The position numbers and the translations under genes are program-made. From Zygnema cylindricum (lineage: Eukaryota > Streptophyta > Zygnematophyceae > Zygnematales > Zygnemataceae): a DNA stretch of 61,692 nucleotides. This document shows positions 35,276 through 47,022 of this stretch, in pieces (positions within the stretch are counted from its first letter, which is position 1; the number at the start of each line of letters is the position of its first letter). The stretch lies in the NCBI GenBank assembly GCA_037447655.1, contig JBBHKE010000190.1, positions 312,971-374,662 of the forward strand, read 5' to 3'. The notes under the pieces are model-generated. The model saw only the letters and a list, made by a program, of their open reading frames with translations, was not told the DNA's origin and searched no databases.

Positions 35276-36258
35276 TGTTGTCTTGAAAAGTCAGTTTCGT
35301 GCGTACAAGACAGTTTGCCCGTAACTGCTAATTGGATATAATATAGAGGTTTGAATAGATTCACGGATTGGGGGAGCGAACGGATTGATATAATTAAAGT
35401 GACGTATAAGACTCATTGAGTGGTGTGAACAAGCTGTGACAAATGGACGGCGGATCGCGAAGCGATCCGATGTACAATAAACGGAATGTTGGAATAGGCG
35501 CCGCCGGTACTGCGTAGCTGCGACGCAGTTAAGTCAACGTAGCTGCGGCTATTTGTATGATCCGTACGGACAAGCGCGACCAGCGCAGCTAGCGCAGCTG
35601 CGGATAATATGACTAGGATAGATCTCGAGTAATGATGATTGTACGGTAGTGGTAGCTTAGTAGTTGCTTAGTGGTAGCTTGGTTTCTAACAGACGAAGAG
35701 TGCGGTGTAAATATTCTGTAAAACAGAGGTTTGTCCTTTTGACTGATTAGTTTATAAGAGTAGATATAGCACGGCTGGTATGCCTCCGTACTCTGAGTAT
35801 AACTTGCAGGACTTAGATTATTTTATGTATCGCAGTCAATTTTATCAAAGCAATGGCAGACTGTTTTCTGCATCTTTGACCTATTGGTGTGATCACTCTG
35901 ATTGGTGTTTTCATGTGAAACTTTGTGGAGATTTTCTATGATATAGAATATATATGTGTGTGAAGTTTCATTGTATTCCACTATCTCTGTAAGATTCTGT
36001 GAGCAGTCTAAGTGGTTAGTTTGTGAAGCTGTCAGCTGTTTTTGTGAAACTCTGGAGCCTACATCTTCTAGATTCCTTAGTGTATTTAGCTGTAACTTTG
36101 GTAGTTTATAGTGTATATGGTATACTGCTTATTGGTGCTGTTGGAGGTGATTCTGTTTAGTTTGGAGTAATCTGTGCTGTCTGAAACACAGCTGTTTTTG
36201 AGGTAGTCTGTGGGTGTTTCCGTGAGTAATCCATGGCTGAAATAGGCTATGGACAACA
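35276..36258 (+). repeat. Element I 5' LTR
   Basis: 983 bp, from TGTTGTCTTGAAAAGTCAG to CTATGGACAACA. It has a 15-bp palindrome GATCGCGAAGCGATC near 35453, AGCGCAGC repeats (35570-35605) and three tandem A-box-like words (GTAGCTTAGTAGTTGCTTAGTGG) near 35650-35680. The last nine codons of the LTR begin gag. Confidence 0.92.
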
Positions 36259-37285
36259 GGTTATGGGCCCACACCCATGGCTACCTATATTTGATGGATC
36301 AAAATATCACTACTGGAAGTGTGCGCTTGAGAGCTACTTCGAGATGATGGAGCTAATGGATGTGGTGGACGGTACCTTGGCCGAAACATCAAATGAATGG
36401 AAAAGGAAAAATCATGAGTGTCTAAGGGTTATCAAGAACTCCTTGAGTGAGAATTTGGTAATGTCATACCTAAGTTTTAAAAGGGCAACTGAATTATGGA
36501 AGAGCTTAGAATGTATGTATGCAAAGACGTCTTTATATCGTTGGCTTAGTAGTGTTACCAAAATAGTTGAACACAAGTATGTAGGAGGTAGTATGGAGAA
36601 ACACTGTATTGACTTACAAGTATTATTTGTAGAAAATGATTTGGCAGGGGGAAACTTTACAGATGCTCAACAAGCTATCTTGTTAATGAGAAGTCTACCT
36701 AAAAAATATAAGAGTGCACTTGATCGATTGACTTTAATTGATAAAAATGATTGGAGTATAACTGTAGCTAAACGAGTTATTCTAGATGAAGAGGCTAATA
36801 TAAAGGTTTTATCAAGTGAAAGGAATATAAAGGAATCTAAGTCTCAGTTTCAGAAATTTAAAGGTATTAGTGAGTTCGGAGATCGGCCAACGAATTGTTT
36901 TTACTGTAATGATTTAGGACATACCTTCAGAGTATGTCCATCGTATAAAAGTGCATGTGTTACAGGGAATTTCAGAGATGGATGGGACAACACACTAGTT
37001 CGAACCCCAACAAGAAAGGAATCAAGTGCTTTCGTGAGTGAGAGACAAGACTCGACAAATGACAAAAGGCATATACCGTGTGTTGACGAATTTATGTATT
37101 TACCGACCTTCTGTGGTGTTTGGAATGGAGTAAAGGAGGAGGTGACAGAAAAGGATTTAATGTATGTCCCTTTTCCCGACGTCAGATTGGCGAGTAACAA
37201 AGGGTTACAGGAGGAAGAGTTGTTTGAAGTAAGAGGAGTTAGAGGAAGTGTAGGTCACTTGGAAGTGGAAGCCGAAAAATACTAA
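36233..37285 (+). CDS. gag: Gag of element I (350 aa, C-terminally shortened)
   Basis: The capsid-type N-terminal region starts MAEIGYGQQVMGPHPW, where VMGP is the translated primer-binding site. WKSLECMYAKTS and LLMRSLPKKYKSALDRL are UBN2/copia Gag signatures. One CCHC zinc knuckle is present at C222, C225, H230 and C235. It is about 85% like the F copy by eye over the first 310 residues. The frame then ends early, where F continues with a long basic tail; the rest of that tail survives as 37473-37925. No Pol is encoded, so the element is non-autonomous. Confidence 0.83.
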   Translation: MAEIGYGQQVMGPHPWLPIFDGSKYHYWKCALESYFEMMELMDVVDGTLAETSNEWKRKNHECLRVIKNSLSENLVMSYLSFKRATELWKSLECMYAKTSLYRWLSSVTKIVEHKYVGGSMEKHCIDLQVLFVENDLAGGNFTDAQQAILLMRSLPKKYKSALDRLTLIDKNDWSITVAKRVILDEEANIKVLSSERNIKESKSQFQKFKGISEFGDRPTNCFYCNDLGHTFRVCPSYKSACVTGNFRDGWDNTLVRTPTRKESSAFVSERQDSTNDKRHIPCVDEFMYLPTFCGVWNGVKEEVTEKDLMYVPFPDVRLASNKGLQEEELFEVRGVRGSVGHLEVEAEKY

Positions 37286-37472
37286 AACGTAAAGACTAAT
37301 AACCTAAACCCAATTTTTCTAAAATGACCGGGCGAAGATATGAAGAAAACTGGAATTAGGAATGAGGTGTATAATGTGGAAACTGGTGGAAGGAGTTATG
37401 TCTACGAAGATAGTGTGGTGAAGGACGAAAGAGAGAAGGACACGATTTTTGTGACCTTCAGATGACAAACCT

Positions 37473-37925
37473 GTGAGTGAAAGTTGCTTACAAGAAAGTT
37501 TGTTAACTAAAGCAAGAGGAGTTGGGGGAAGAGATGGACACTTAGAAGCAGAAATTAGAAGTAAGGTGGCCATGAAAATTGGTGAACTAGGAGAAAAACA
37601 AAGAAAAATTGTTCAGAAAATTGGAGTGAGAAAAGAAGTTTGTGGGATTGAAAAATGTAATAGAAATGCAAAAGTTAAAAGAGTGCAGCTAAAAAGAAGA
37701 AGAATCAAAATTAAAATTTCTCAGATGAAAGAAGTTGATGGAAGTCGCAAATCTATGAAGAAAAACATAAAGGTGAAACAGAAAACTAGTATTTGTGTCT
37801 TTAAACTAGTAGAAAATTGTGACAGAAATGTAAACTTTCAAACAAGACAAAAGATCATGAAGAAAACAAAAAGAAGATGTAATATTCAAAGGATCAAGGG
37901 CAGAAGAAACATGCTCAGAAAGTGA
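37473..37925 (+). pseudogene. Basic C-terminal Gag region of element I, detached
   Basis: Lys/Arg-rich frame (KRVQLKRRRIKIKISQ and similar) resembling the basic tail of element F's Gag (56736-57684) in composition and order. Stops between 37285 and 37473 separate it from gag. Function unknown; RNA binding or nuclear targeting is a guess from charge. Confidence 0.5.
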
Positions 37926-38626
37926 TCAAGAAAAGAGAGCGGGAGAAATGATTTTCTGAAGGATATTTCTGAAGAATGTGAATTTAGAGAAATCTTAGTT
38001 TTGGAAAAACTTATTTTACAGGCATGTCTTATAAAGACAACTTTGTTTGACATTCTATTTGTTTTTGGTTGGACTTTAGATTTGTATTCTTCCTTGTGGA
38101 GTTAGTTGAAAAGAATCAAAAAATTTTAGTTATGTATTTTTGAAGACAAAGGAGGTGGTGGAAGCAATGACTTATTCACGAAAGAAAATTTCGGGAGACA
38201 TGGCATAACGCAGCGAAAGCAGTGGAGAATCATCAGAAGAAGTTCGCGTCGCGAACAGCAACGCAGCATAGCGGCGCAGCACAAAGAGTGGTGCAATATA
38301 ACACTTACACGCTGATTATTTTATTCCAGGTACAGGCAACTAAACATTCAGGGGTTATGCATTTATGGCGTAAGGGGAGCTATTACAGGACACTTTTTGC
38401 AAGAAGGCAGCAAGCGGCTGGGAATTGGCAGAGGGCAGCAGGAGCAATGGCGACGTCGGCAAAGCACTGGTGATGTGGTGTTTTTGCTAAATTTATTGTA
38501 TGATGAACAGTGGAGGTTGATACAGAATTTTGAATATTTAAATATATATTTTTTTCCTTTGTTTATCCATTAGAGTGGAAACATTTGCGTACAGCATGGA
38601 CTAATGAGTCTAAAGCTTTAGGGGAG

Positions 38627-39553
38627 TGTAGAATGTGAAAGCTTTAGTCTCAGTAGATGAGGTTATGAGGAGGAAGTTAAAGGTGAAAAAGAGCAGCAGT
38701 TAGGACTGCGATGTCAAACTAGCGCAGCGTAGCAGCATAGCAGTACAAGCTGCACTTTGTATTCATACTGCGCTGCGATGTCAAACTAGCGCAGCGTAGC
38801 AACATAGCATTACACGCTGTATATTTTTTTGGGTGCACGAAACTAAATTTTTGGGGGAGTGTTGTTTTGAAAAGTCAGTTTCGTGCGTACAAGACAGTTT
38901 GCCCGTAACTGCTAATTCGATATTAGATGGAGATTTGAATAGATTCACGGATTGGGGGAGGGAACGGATTGATATAATTAAAGTGACGTATAAGACTCAT
39001 TGAGTGGTGTGAACAAGCTATGACAAATGGACGGCGGATCGCGAAGCGATCCGATGTACAATAAACGGAATGTTGGAATGTCGCAGTACCGGCGGCGCCT
39101 ATTCCAACATTCCGTTTATTGTACATCGGATCGCTTCGCGATCCGCCGTCCTTTTGTCACAGCTTGTTCACACCACTTAATGAGTCTTATACGTCACTTT
39201 AATTATATCAATCCGTTCGCTCCCCCAATCCGTGAATCTATTCAAACCTCCATATTATATCCAATTAGCAGTTACGGGCAAACTGTCTTGTACGCACGAA
39301 ACTGACTTTTCAAAACAACACTCCCCCGAAAATTTAGTTTCGTGCACCCAGAAAAATATGCAGCGTGTAATGCTATGTTGCTACGCTGCGCTAGTTTGAC
39401 ATCGCAGCGCAGTATGAATACAAAGTGCAGCGTGTACTGCTATGCTGTTACGCTGCGCTAGTTTGACATCGCAGTCCTAACTGTTGCTCTTTTTCACCTT
39501 TAACTTCCTCCTCATAACCTCATCTACTGAGACTAAAGCTTTCACATTCTACA
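38627..39553. repeat. Palindrome (true inverted repeat) at element I right end
   Basis: 38627-39079 and 39080-39553 are reverse complements of one another. The outer 233 bp of each arm are internal sequence after polypurine tract 1, and the inner about 220-240 bp are LTR start. The inverted arm keeps about 20 bp more LTR than the direct arm, so the junction is slightly asymmetric. Unlike the mirror repeats, this is an ordinary complementary fold-back. Confidence 0.92.
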
Positions 39554-39558
39554 CATAG

Positions 39559-41908
39559 TGGACTGGGCGACAACCTTTTGGTGCTTGTTGCTCCAACAGC
39601 AAGCACCTTCCCCCACATATAATACATACCCCGAAGTGCATCTTCTCATAGGTGAAACCCCGTAACTGGCATCACTCCAAGTAGTGAAGTCAGTGTGCTC
39701 CCCGCCCAAATGCAACCATAGATTCCTAGTTCCCACCAGGTAACTCATTACTCTCTTAGCTACCTCCTAGTCTCTTTTCGTGGGATCATTAAGACTCCTA
39801 CTGAGGACTACAACTGCTAAAGCTATGTCAAGTCCGGTACAATTCATAAAGTAAATCAAACTTCCTACAAATTTTTTGTAAGGAATAGACTTCATAAACA
39901 ACCTCTCTTCTAGACTCATCTTATCATCTAGCATTATCACTCCTCCTTCTACACTCCCATCATTTAATTTCTTCAAGTCCATAAGAGTGGTACAACTGTT
40001 TACATTCTCCATCTGAAATTTCTTCAACATATTTCCTCTAGCCTCTTTTTGAGTAAGTGTGATTATTCTCTTCCCCCTATCCCTTTCTATTTGAATACCC
40101 GAAATATATTTAGCCTCCTTTAAATCCTTCATGTCAAATCTACTTCTAAGGTCTTTCTTTAGGCTATTTATCTTCTCCATGGACTTACTCAATACCAGCA
40201 AATCATCCACATAATTTGCAATAAAAATCACACCATTCTCATCCTCAAACATATAAATAGAATGGTCAGAATTGATCCGAATATACCCCAGACTGGTAAG
40301 AAACTCATCTAGTTTCTTATTCCACTGTTTGGGGGCCTGCTTCAGTCCATATAGGGACTTTATAAATCTGCAGACTTTGCTTTCCTCTCCTTCCTCTACA
40401 AAACCTTCTAGTTGCCGCATGAAGATTTCCTCCTCCAGTTCACTGTTGAGGAAGGCGGTCTTAATATCTATCTGATGAATTTCATGTCTTCCACTGGTGC
40501 TAAACTAAGGAGAATCCTTCCGGATGGGAATCGAACTACCGAAGCAAAGGTCTCCTCATAATCTATCCCGTCATTTTGGGTGAACCCCTTTGCCACGAAC
40601 CGAGCCCTATATCTCTCACTAGTATTATCTGGGTTCAGTTTCAGTTTAAATACCCATTTATAACCAATAGGTTTTTTACCTGATGGGCTGTCCACCAACT
40701 CCCAAGTATTTGCCTCCATGATTGAAGCCATCTCATCATTTATGGCTCTGACCCATCTCTCTTTCTGCGGACTGTCCATTGCCTCTGAGTATGACTGAGG
40801 CTCAACTGTGTTAGAAAGCTTTGTTACCTTGTGAGCAGCCTGTTTATCTTGAAGCCTTTTGCTGCTCCTCTGTCCTCCCTCAAAGTCCAAATATGGAATA
40901 GAGGGAAGTCTTGGATTCCTCCGCACTGTCTTATCAGCTCCTCTATCTATGGAAACCGGTTCTGACTCCTCTTCCTCTCTCTCCTCAGAGTGTATAGGAA
41001 TATAAGGGGATTCCAGTATATCTCCCCCATCTTTTATCTCCCCTGAATCTGCAATCATGTTATCACTAGTGTCTTTTCTGGGAAGATCCAAGTACTCCTC
41101 ACTCTCGTACTCAAAACCGATTCTGATTTTCTTAGTGTATTTAAAGGGATCAAAAGACTCCCCTTCATCCATGACAACTAGAAGTTTTACCAGAATGATA
41201 TCTTGTTTAGCTAAGTCATAGACTATATATCCCTTGACATCCTCGTCATATCCCACAAAATATCCCGGTTTCCCTTTAGCATCTAGTTTCCTGTTTTTCT
41301 TATCTGTGCCAAGATTGTAAACTTGACTACCAAATACTTTCAAGTGAGAGATATTCGGTTTTCTTCCAACCCATCTCTCATAAGGGGTCATCCCTTTAAC
41401 AGGTGTAGTCAGGACTCTATTCTTAATGTAGGTAGCACAGTTTATGGCTTCTACCCAAAATCTTCTTCTTATTTTCTTATCTGCTAACATATTGCATACG
41501 CTATCTCCCAAAGTCCGGTTTAACCTCTTTGCTACCCCATTCTGTTCAGGATGATTTGGTACAATTTTTTGATGCTGAACTCCCTCATCTCTCAAATAGT
41601 CCTCAAACTGGTTAGAGGTGTACTCTCCCCCATTATCACTCCTTATTCTCTTAATGGGGGTTCCATGCAACTTCTCACTCTAGGCTTTGTATTCTTTGAA
41701 GTACTTTGGTGTTTCAAACTTTTTTCTTAAGAAGTAGACTCTAGAATATTTGGACCAATCATCAGTAATTGTCAGCATATATCTCTTCCCCCCAACCGAA
41801 GATACTCTGGCTGGTCCCCATATATGTGTGTGGACCAGATCTAGTACTTTCTCACCTCTATATGTGGCAGTTTTGGGAAAGGGAAGTCTGTGAGCCTTAC
41901 CTTGGGCA
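39559..41908 (-). pseudogene. pol: Element J integrase C-terminus, RT and RNase H
   Basis: Integrase D and E residues (SDNGGEY and PEQNGVAKRLNRTL), then the GYDEDVKGYIVYD region. RT has KLNPDNTSERYRARFVAKGFTQ, LKQAPKQW and an intact YVDDLLVLS box. RNase H begins with LWLHLGGEHTD. Frame breaks occur near 40465, 39760 and 41680. It is split from the pre-integrase domain by solo LTR K at GGGCA and from the RNase H end by element I. Confidence 0.88.
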
Positions 41909-42646
41909 TGTTGTTTTTAGAAAGCTTTAGTCCTCTTTGTGCCTCAGCTGTGAGAGAGAGCTGTTCAAGACTTAAGCTATTTTTGGTTGAGTTCGGTTCA
42001 GTACTTACTGAAATTAGTGTGACAGTGAAGTTGGGAGTTCACGGTTCATTCACACTTGGGACACGTGTCGTCACTTGGGAGAATGCGTGAGTATGTCCTC
42101 CGTGGACGTACGGAAATTCGGCAGGACCACTAGACTTCGTAAAGTCAATTCTACGGTGCCAAATCCTCTAATCTGACCGCTGACAGCCGCCGCCAACAAA
42201 TAGTGACGAGGCGTGACTAGATCATTATCACTTTACGTTGTCTTAACTTCGGTGTAAATATTTGTGATAGAATGTTAGATGTACGGCTGGAATGCCTCCG
42301 TACAGCTTAGTGTAGTTTCGGTGTATAAAAGTAGGACTTAGTGAATTTGATTTTTAGGAACAAATGATATGAAAACTGTACACTCAGTTTTATGTAATTT
42401 CATTTCTACATATCTCACAGATTTGTGAGCGGAATTTATTGAAATTTTGTGTGTGTGTTCCTTTGCCTGTTAACTACATTGTTGCAAATTTTCAGGATGT
42501 TTGGAGCGTTTTTCTGAAAGTTATAGTCTGTCAAAGTTTCTGTTCAGCCATCGGTATTTGTGGAAGCTTCCTCTCTTGATTTGTTCTACGATGACTACTG
42601 CTGCATCTTCTTCATCTTCAGTGCCAGTAATTGTGTCAGAACAACA
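41909..42646 (+). mobile_element. Solo LTR K (C-like)
   Basis: 738 bp, from TGTTGTTTTTAGAAAGC to CAGAACAACA, with perfect GGGCA duplications (41904-41908 and 42647-42651). Its end encodes MTTAASSSSSVPVIVSEQQ, similar to the first residues of element C's Gag, showing again that gag starts in the LTR. GTACGG words are near 42105 and 42290. Confidence 0.92.
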
Positions 42647-42651
42647 GGGCA

Positions 42652-43257
42652 CAGCCACTACAATCATCCATCATTTCACTATCCCCAAACTGAATGCCTT
42701 CTACTACACCCAGCTTCTTTATTTTCCTCAGCTTGTCAAAATGCACATGTCCCAAACGCTTATGCTAGATCATCAAGCTCTTGACACCACCATAGTAAGC
42801 ACTTTTCTTTTCATTACTCAGGTTAAGCCTAAACATTCCTTGGCTACCCTTATCTGCTAAGAAGTAGACTTCATCTCCACACTTAGCTGTAAAGACTCGC
42901 TTTCTAGTGAATGTATCAAAATCCTTGTCATCTAATACAGATGTAGAAACAAGATTCTTACTCAGCTGAGGAATGTAGAGCACATCTGAAAAGGTGAGAA
43001 TTGAAGTCTCACCCTTCACTAAGACTTTCAGATCTACCAAGCCCATTAGATATGTGGTAACTACTATCCCATCCCGATACTCTATTTCCATAGTAGAAAC
43101 ATTTCTTAGCTTAGTGAAGAAGTGCCTATCACGACACATATGCATGGATGCACCTGAGTCGATGATCTATCCCTCCTCTGTAGGTTCCCAAATTGCTCCA
43201 AGGGCACAAATTTGTTTTCGAGGGATCTCCATCTCCTCTAGATTCTCTTCAAGAAGT
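42652..43257 (-). pseudogene. pol: Element J protease and GAG-pre-integrase
   Basis: Encodes IIDSGASMHMC (canonical DSG protease site, preceded by a stop) and the GAG-pre-integrase stretch to KSLMI plus the CSGCAQGK region next to K. The upstream linker LEENLEEMEIPRKQICALG is cut at 43257 by element L. Confidence 0.85.
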
Positions 43258-45958
43258 AGTGGATGTGCTCAAGGTAAAGCACACAGATTACCCTTTCCTA
43301 AGTCAGCCACCTATAAGGGAGAAAAAATTCTAGATCTAGTACACACAGATATTTGGGGACCGGCTAAAGTGCCCTCACCGGGGTGGAAGAGATTTATGAT
43401 GACTATAACTGATGATTGGTCTCGGTATTCCCGGGTATATTTTTTGAAAAACAAGTCCGAAGCTGAGGATTGTTTTAGACAATATAAAGCATGGAGCGAA
43501 AAACTCCATGAAACTCCAATCAAGAGAGTAAGGAGTGACAATGGTGGAGAGTATACTTCTAACCAGTTTGAGGATTTTCTGAGGGAAGATGGGGTTCAAC
43601 ACCAAAAGACAGTTCCAGAAAATCCGGAACAGAATGGGGTAGCTGAAAGGTTAAATAGAACACTAAGTGATAGTGCTAGAAGTATGTTGTCAGATAAAAA
43701 GATAGGAAAAAGGTTTTGGGCAGAAGCAATGAACTGTGCTAATTACCTCAAGAATAGAGTTCATACTTCAGCTATAAAAGATCAAACACCTTATGAGAGA
43801 TGGACATGCCGGAAACCAGACATATCTCACTTAAAGGTTTTCGGCAGTCAAGTGTTCAGTCTAGATACTGATCGGTCCAATTGGAAGCTAGATCCTAAAG
43901 GAAAACCGGGATACTTATTAGGATATGATGAAGATGTTAAAGGATGTAGAGTTTATGATCTAAAAAGGGAAGATATAATCTTAGTAAAGCATCTAGTAGT
44001 TATGGATGAAGGAAAGTCTGTGGATCCCTTCAAATATACGAAGTCAGTAAAAATCAGATTTGAGTCAGAAAATTCCGATGACTTTGAGCTTCCTAATTAT
44101 CCAGGTTTTGGAGAAGATGACATTATTGCAGGAACAAATGAGACCGAAAAGGACTCGGCTGTGGAAACTCCAGTGACAACTCTACTCGAAGCGGAAGACG
44201 TGGTGGAAATTGATTCAGAATCAAGGGATAGGGGAGAAGCCGAGTTTGTTCGAAAGAATCCACGAGAACCATCTATTCCTGCCTCAGATTTTGAGGGGGG
44301 GGAGGAGAAGTAGCAAAAGACTGCAAGAAAAACAGGTTATTAACAAGGTAACTAAACTATGTCATCAAGATGAACCTCAAACTTATGGAGAGGCGATGAC
44401 TTGTCTAGAAAGAAACCGGTGGAAGACAGCCATCAATGAGGAGATGGCTTCAATCATGGCAGCCGATACTTGGGAGCTGGTGGACTGTCCACCTAACCGA
44501 AAACCAATCGGTTGTAAGTGGGTTTTCAAATTGAAACTGAACCCAGATAACACAATCGAGCGCTACAAGGCCAGATTAGTGGCAAAGGGATTTACACAAA
44601 AGGAAGGAATTGACTACGAGGAAACCTTTGCCCCGGTGGTCAGATTTCCCTCCGTCCGCATACTTCTCAGTTTAGCAGCGGCGGAAGACATGGAAGTGCA
44701 TCAGATGGACATGAAGACAACCTTTTTGCATGGAGAATTGGAAGAGGAGATCTTCATGCGACAACCCGAAGGTTTTGTGGAGGAAAGAGAGGAGAGTAAG
44801 GTATGCCGGCTGATTAAATCTCTTTATGGTTTGAAACAGGCACCTCGACAATGAAATAAGAAGCTTGATGAGTTTCTTACCGGTCTGGGATATATTTGGA
44901 TCAGCTCAGATCACTCAATCTATGTTTTCGAAGATGAGGAAGGTTTTATATTTATTGCAATTTATGTTGATGATTTGCTTGTATTAAGTAAATCAATGGA
45001 AAAAATTAACAAACTGAAAACCGATCTTAAGGGGAGATTTGAAATGAAGGATATGGGAGAAGCAAGAAATATTTTGGGAATTCAAGTAGTGAGAGACCGA
45101 AAAAGGAAAATTATAAAACTGACTCAAAATGAAGCAATAGGGAACATGCTTGAAAAATTTCAAATGGATAAAGCTAATAGTTGTACAACTCCAATGGAGT
45201 TGAAGAAGGGAAGTGAGGGGAGTGAGGAAGAAGGAGTCATAGTCTTAGACGAGGAATTATCTCCTGATGAACAGAAGTTCATGCAGACTATTCCTTACAG
45301 GAAAGTAGTGGGAAGTCTAATCTATTTTATGAATTGTACCCGGCCGGATTTAGCTGCAGCTGTAGGAGTGCTGAGTAGAAGTCTAAATGCTCCCACTAAG
45401 AAGGACAGGGAGGCAGCTAAGAGAGTCCTTAGATATTTGGTAGGAACTAGAGATCTATGGTTGCATTTGGGTGGGGAGAATACTGACATCACTACTAGGA
45501 GTGATGCCAGTTATGGTGATGCTCCGATGAGGAGATGTACTTCTGGATATGTATTATATGTGGGTGATGGGGCTTGCTGTTGGAGTAGCAAACAGCAAAA
45601 GGTTATTGCTCAGTCCACCATGGAGGCTGAGTATATGGCCTCTTGCTCTGCTGTAAAAGAATTGATGTGGGTCAAGTCTTTGCTTGGTGAGCTTGGTCAC
45701 CTTAAGAGTGGTGTGCAGAAAATATTTTGTGATAATCAGGTATCAATCGCTATTTCTGCCAATCCTAAACACCATTTTAAAGCCAAACACACGGACATCA
45801 GACTAAGCTTTGTTAGAGAGAAAGTAGAAAACAAAATAATTAGTTTAGAGTACAGACCAGATAGTGAGATTGTAGCAGATATGATGACCAAACCTGTGCC
45901 ATCCCCTAAGCTAATTATTTGCAGGGAGAAGTGTGGTCTGAAATTAAAGATTGACTAG
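43258..45958 (+). pseudogene. pol: Element L integrase, RT and RNase H
   Basis: Long Pol with two lesions: a frameshift in a G-run near 44303 and a W-to-stop change near 44854 (LKQAPRQ then stop). Integrase has DLVHTDIWGP, SDNGGEY and PEQNGVAERL, so all three catalytic residues are present. RT has an intact YVDDLLVLSK. RNase H is complete with SDASYGD, MEAEYM, CDNQ and the MMTKPVPSPKL tail. This is the best-preserved Pol in the window. Confidence 0.92.
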
Positions 45959-45971
45959 AAAATAAGGGGAG

Positions 45972-47022
45972 TGTAGAAACTAATGGTTTTATTAGTATTT
46001 TCTAGGTGTGAAAAAAAATATAGAAGTCGAGGCAGTCTATCTCTAACTTCTCTCTCCAACTCTCAAACTTGTCGCAGTCACTGAGAAGTTGGAGAGGAAG
46101 CTAGAGCCATGGCTACCTTGGCTATCCTGAAGTTAACGGGAATTTTATATTAGGGTTTATTTATTTATTTAAAAGGTATGCGCCGGCGGCAGGATTTGAT
46201 CCAAGTACCTACCGGCCGGCAGACAGGAAATAGCCGGTAGCCTTAGCCGTTAGGTCTAAAATTAAAGTTAAGTACTATATAGTTTGATAATTAATTATAT
46301 GCGTATACGTACGATAATTCATTTAACTATAATAGATTACGGGATACATAGATCCAGTAATATATAGAGTACAGATTACGGTTCGGACTCGAAATCAATA
46401 CCGCGCATTTGTTCCTTAAGTGAAACAAATATCGCGCATGTATTTATTACGGCTACGATTAAATCCGAATTTAATCGGACAGCCGGGATTAGCGCCGAGA
46501 TCGCGGAGGAAGATTTTGGCGGTTTGTGGCCATCGCCACATCGGATGACGCGTGGCAAAATTCTGTTGGATCGTGGAATCTCCGGAGATTATGGTACCGA
46601 ATGCGGATATGACATGTGTCGACATTTAGGCCATGTCATACAATGTTCGTACCTAAAGTACACCGGCAGCTGTACTTTTGCGTACGGAACTCAATTCTGA
46701 TTGGTTCCGTACATCAGTATATAGAGTCTGTGAGAGAGATAGGACATAGAAAAATTTAGAAGATAGGACCCTCTCTCCCAGAGAGCTTCTGTATAAAAGG
46801 TCAACTTTGACCCTCCATAACTTACTGCTCAGGGGAGCAAATTCAGATATTCTTTTTGCTAGCGACTCAGGGGAGTCTTCCGTTCACAGGGGTTCAAGTG
46901 GTCAGGGTTTTTGTCTGCCAAGGTGGCAGTTATTTTTGCTGGAACACAAAGGGGTCAGGATTATCCTAGAGGCTTCTTGGAAGCTGTCTACTCTGAGGAC
47001 TTATGGAGGTCTCAGAGTTTCA
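45972..47022 (+). repeat. Element L 3' LTR
   Basis: 1051 bp, from TGTAGAAACTAATGG to CTCAGAGTTTCA. In antisense it carries the conserved hairpin (about 46022-46115), a tRNA-like unit with A-box-like CCTAACGGCTAAGGC and T-loop ATCAAAT (46190-46255), and GTAC motifs at 46645-46715. The ILFASDSGES short frame is in R/U5 (46855-). Confidence 0.92.

Larger units (their letters stand above)
35276..39553 (+). mobile_element. Element I: gag-only LTR element with fold-back 3' end
   Basis: CATAG duplications (35271-35275 and 39554-39558) bound the whole unit. It has a 5' LTR (35276-36258), gag, a basic downstream region, polypurine tract 1 (to 38626), a 233-bp segment and polypurine tract 2 (to 38859). 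Then comes only 220 bp of 3' LTR, joined to an inverted copy of the LTR start (39080-39320) and of the 233-bp segment (39321-39553). The right end is therefore the complement of the TGTAGAATG start at tract 1. Confidence 0.9.
32879..43257 (-). mobile_element. Element J: copia element, 5' end lost, hosts Q, I and K
   Basis: 3' LTR at 32879-33731, then polypurine tract complement and Pol segments on the minus strand at 33732-33926, 35111-35275, 39559-41908 and 42652-43257. Each gap is a later insertion with its own duplication (CTTAG, CATAG, GGGCA). At 43257, in the Gag/protease linker, it meets plus-strand element L, so gag and the 5' LTR are missing. Confidence 0.88.
43258..47022 (+). mobile_element. 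Element L: copia element lacking its 5' half
   Basis: Pol begins abruptly at the SGCAQGK integrase zinc motif (43258), next to minus-strand element J. The 3' end is complete, with polypurine tract AAATAAGGGGAG and 3' LTR 45972-47022. No target duplication is visible, because the left end is lost in a rearrangement. Confidence 0.9.

Noticed and set aside
39000-39200. Third mirror repeat at element I right end
   Set aside because: The arms are reverse complements, so it is an ordinary palindrome and not a mirror repeat.
42994-43257. Plus-strand N-terminal extension of the element L Pol frame
   Set aside because: It is the antisense of element J protease coding; true similarity starts only at 43258.
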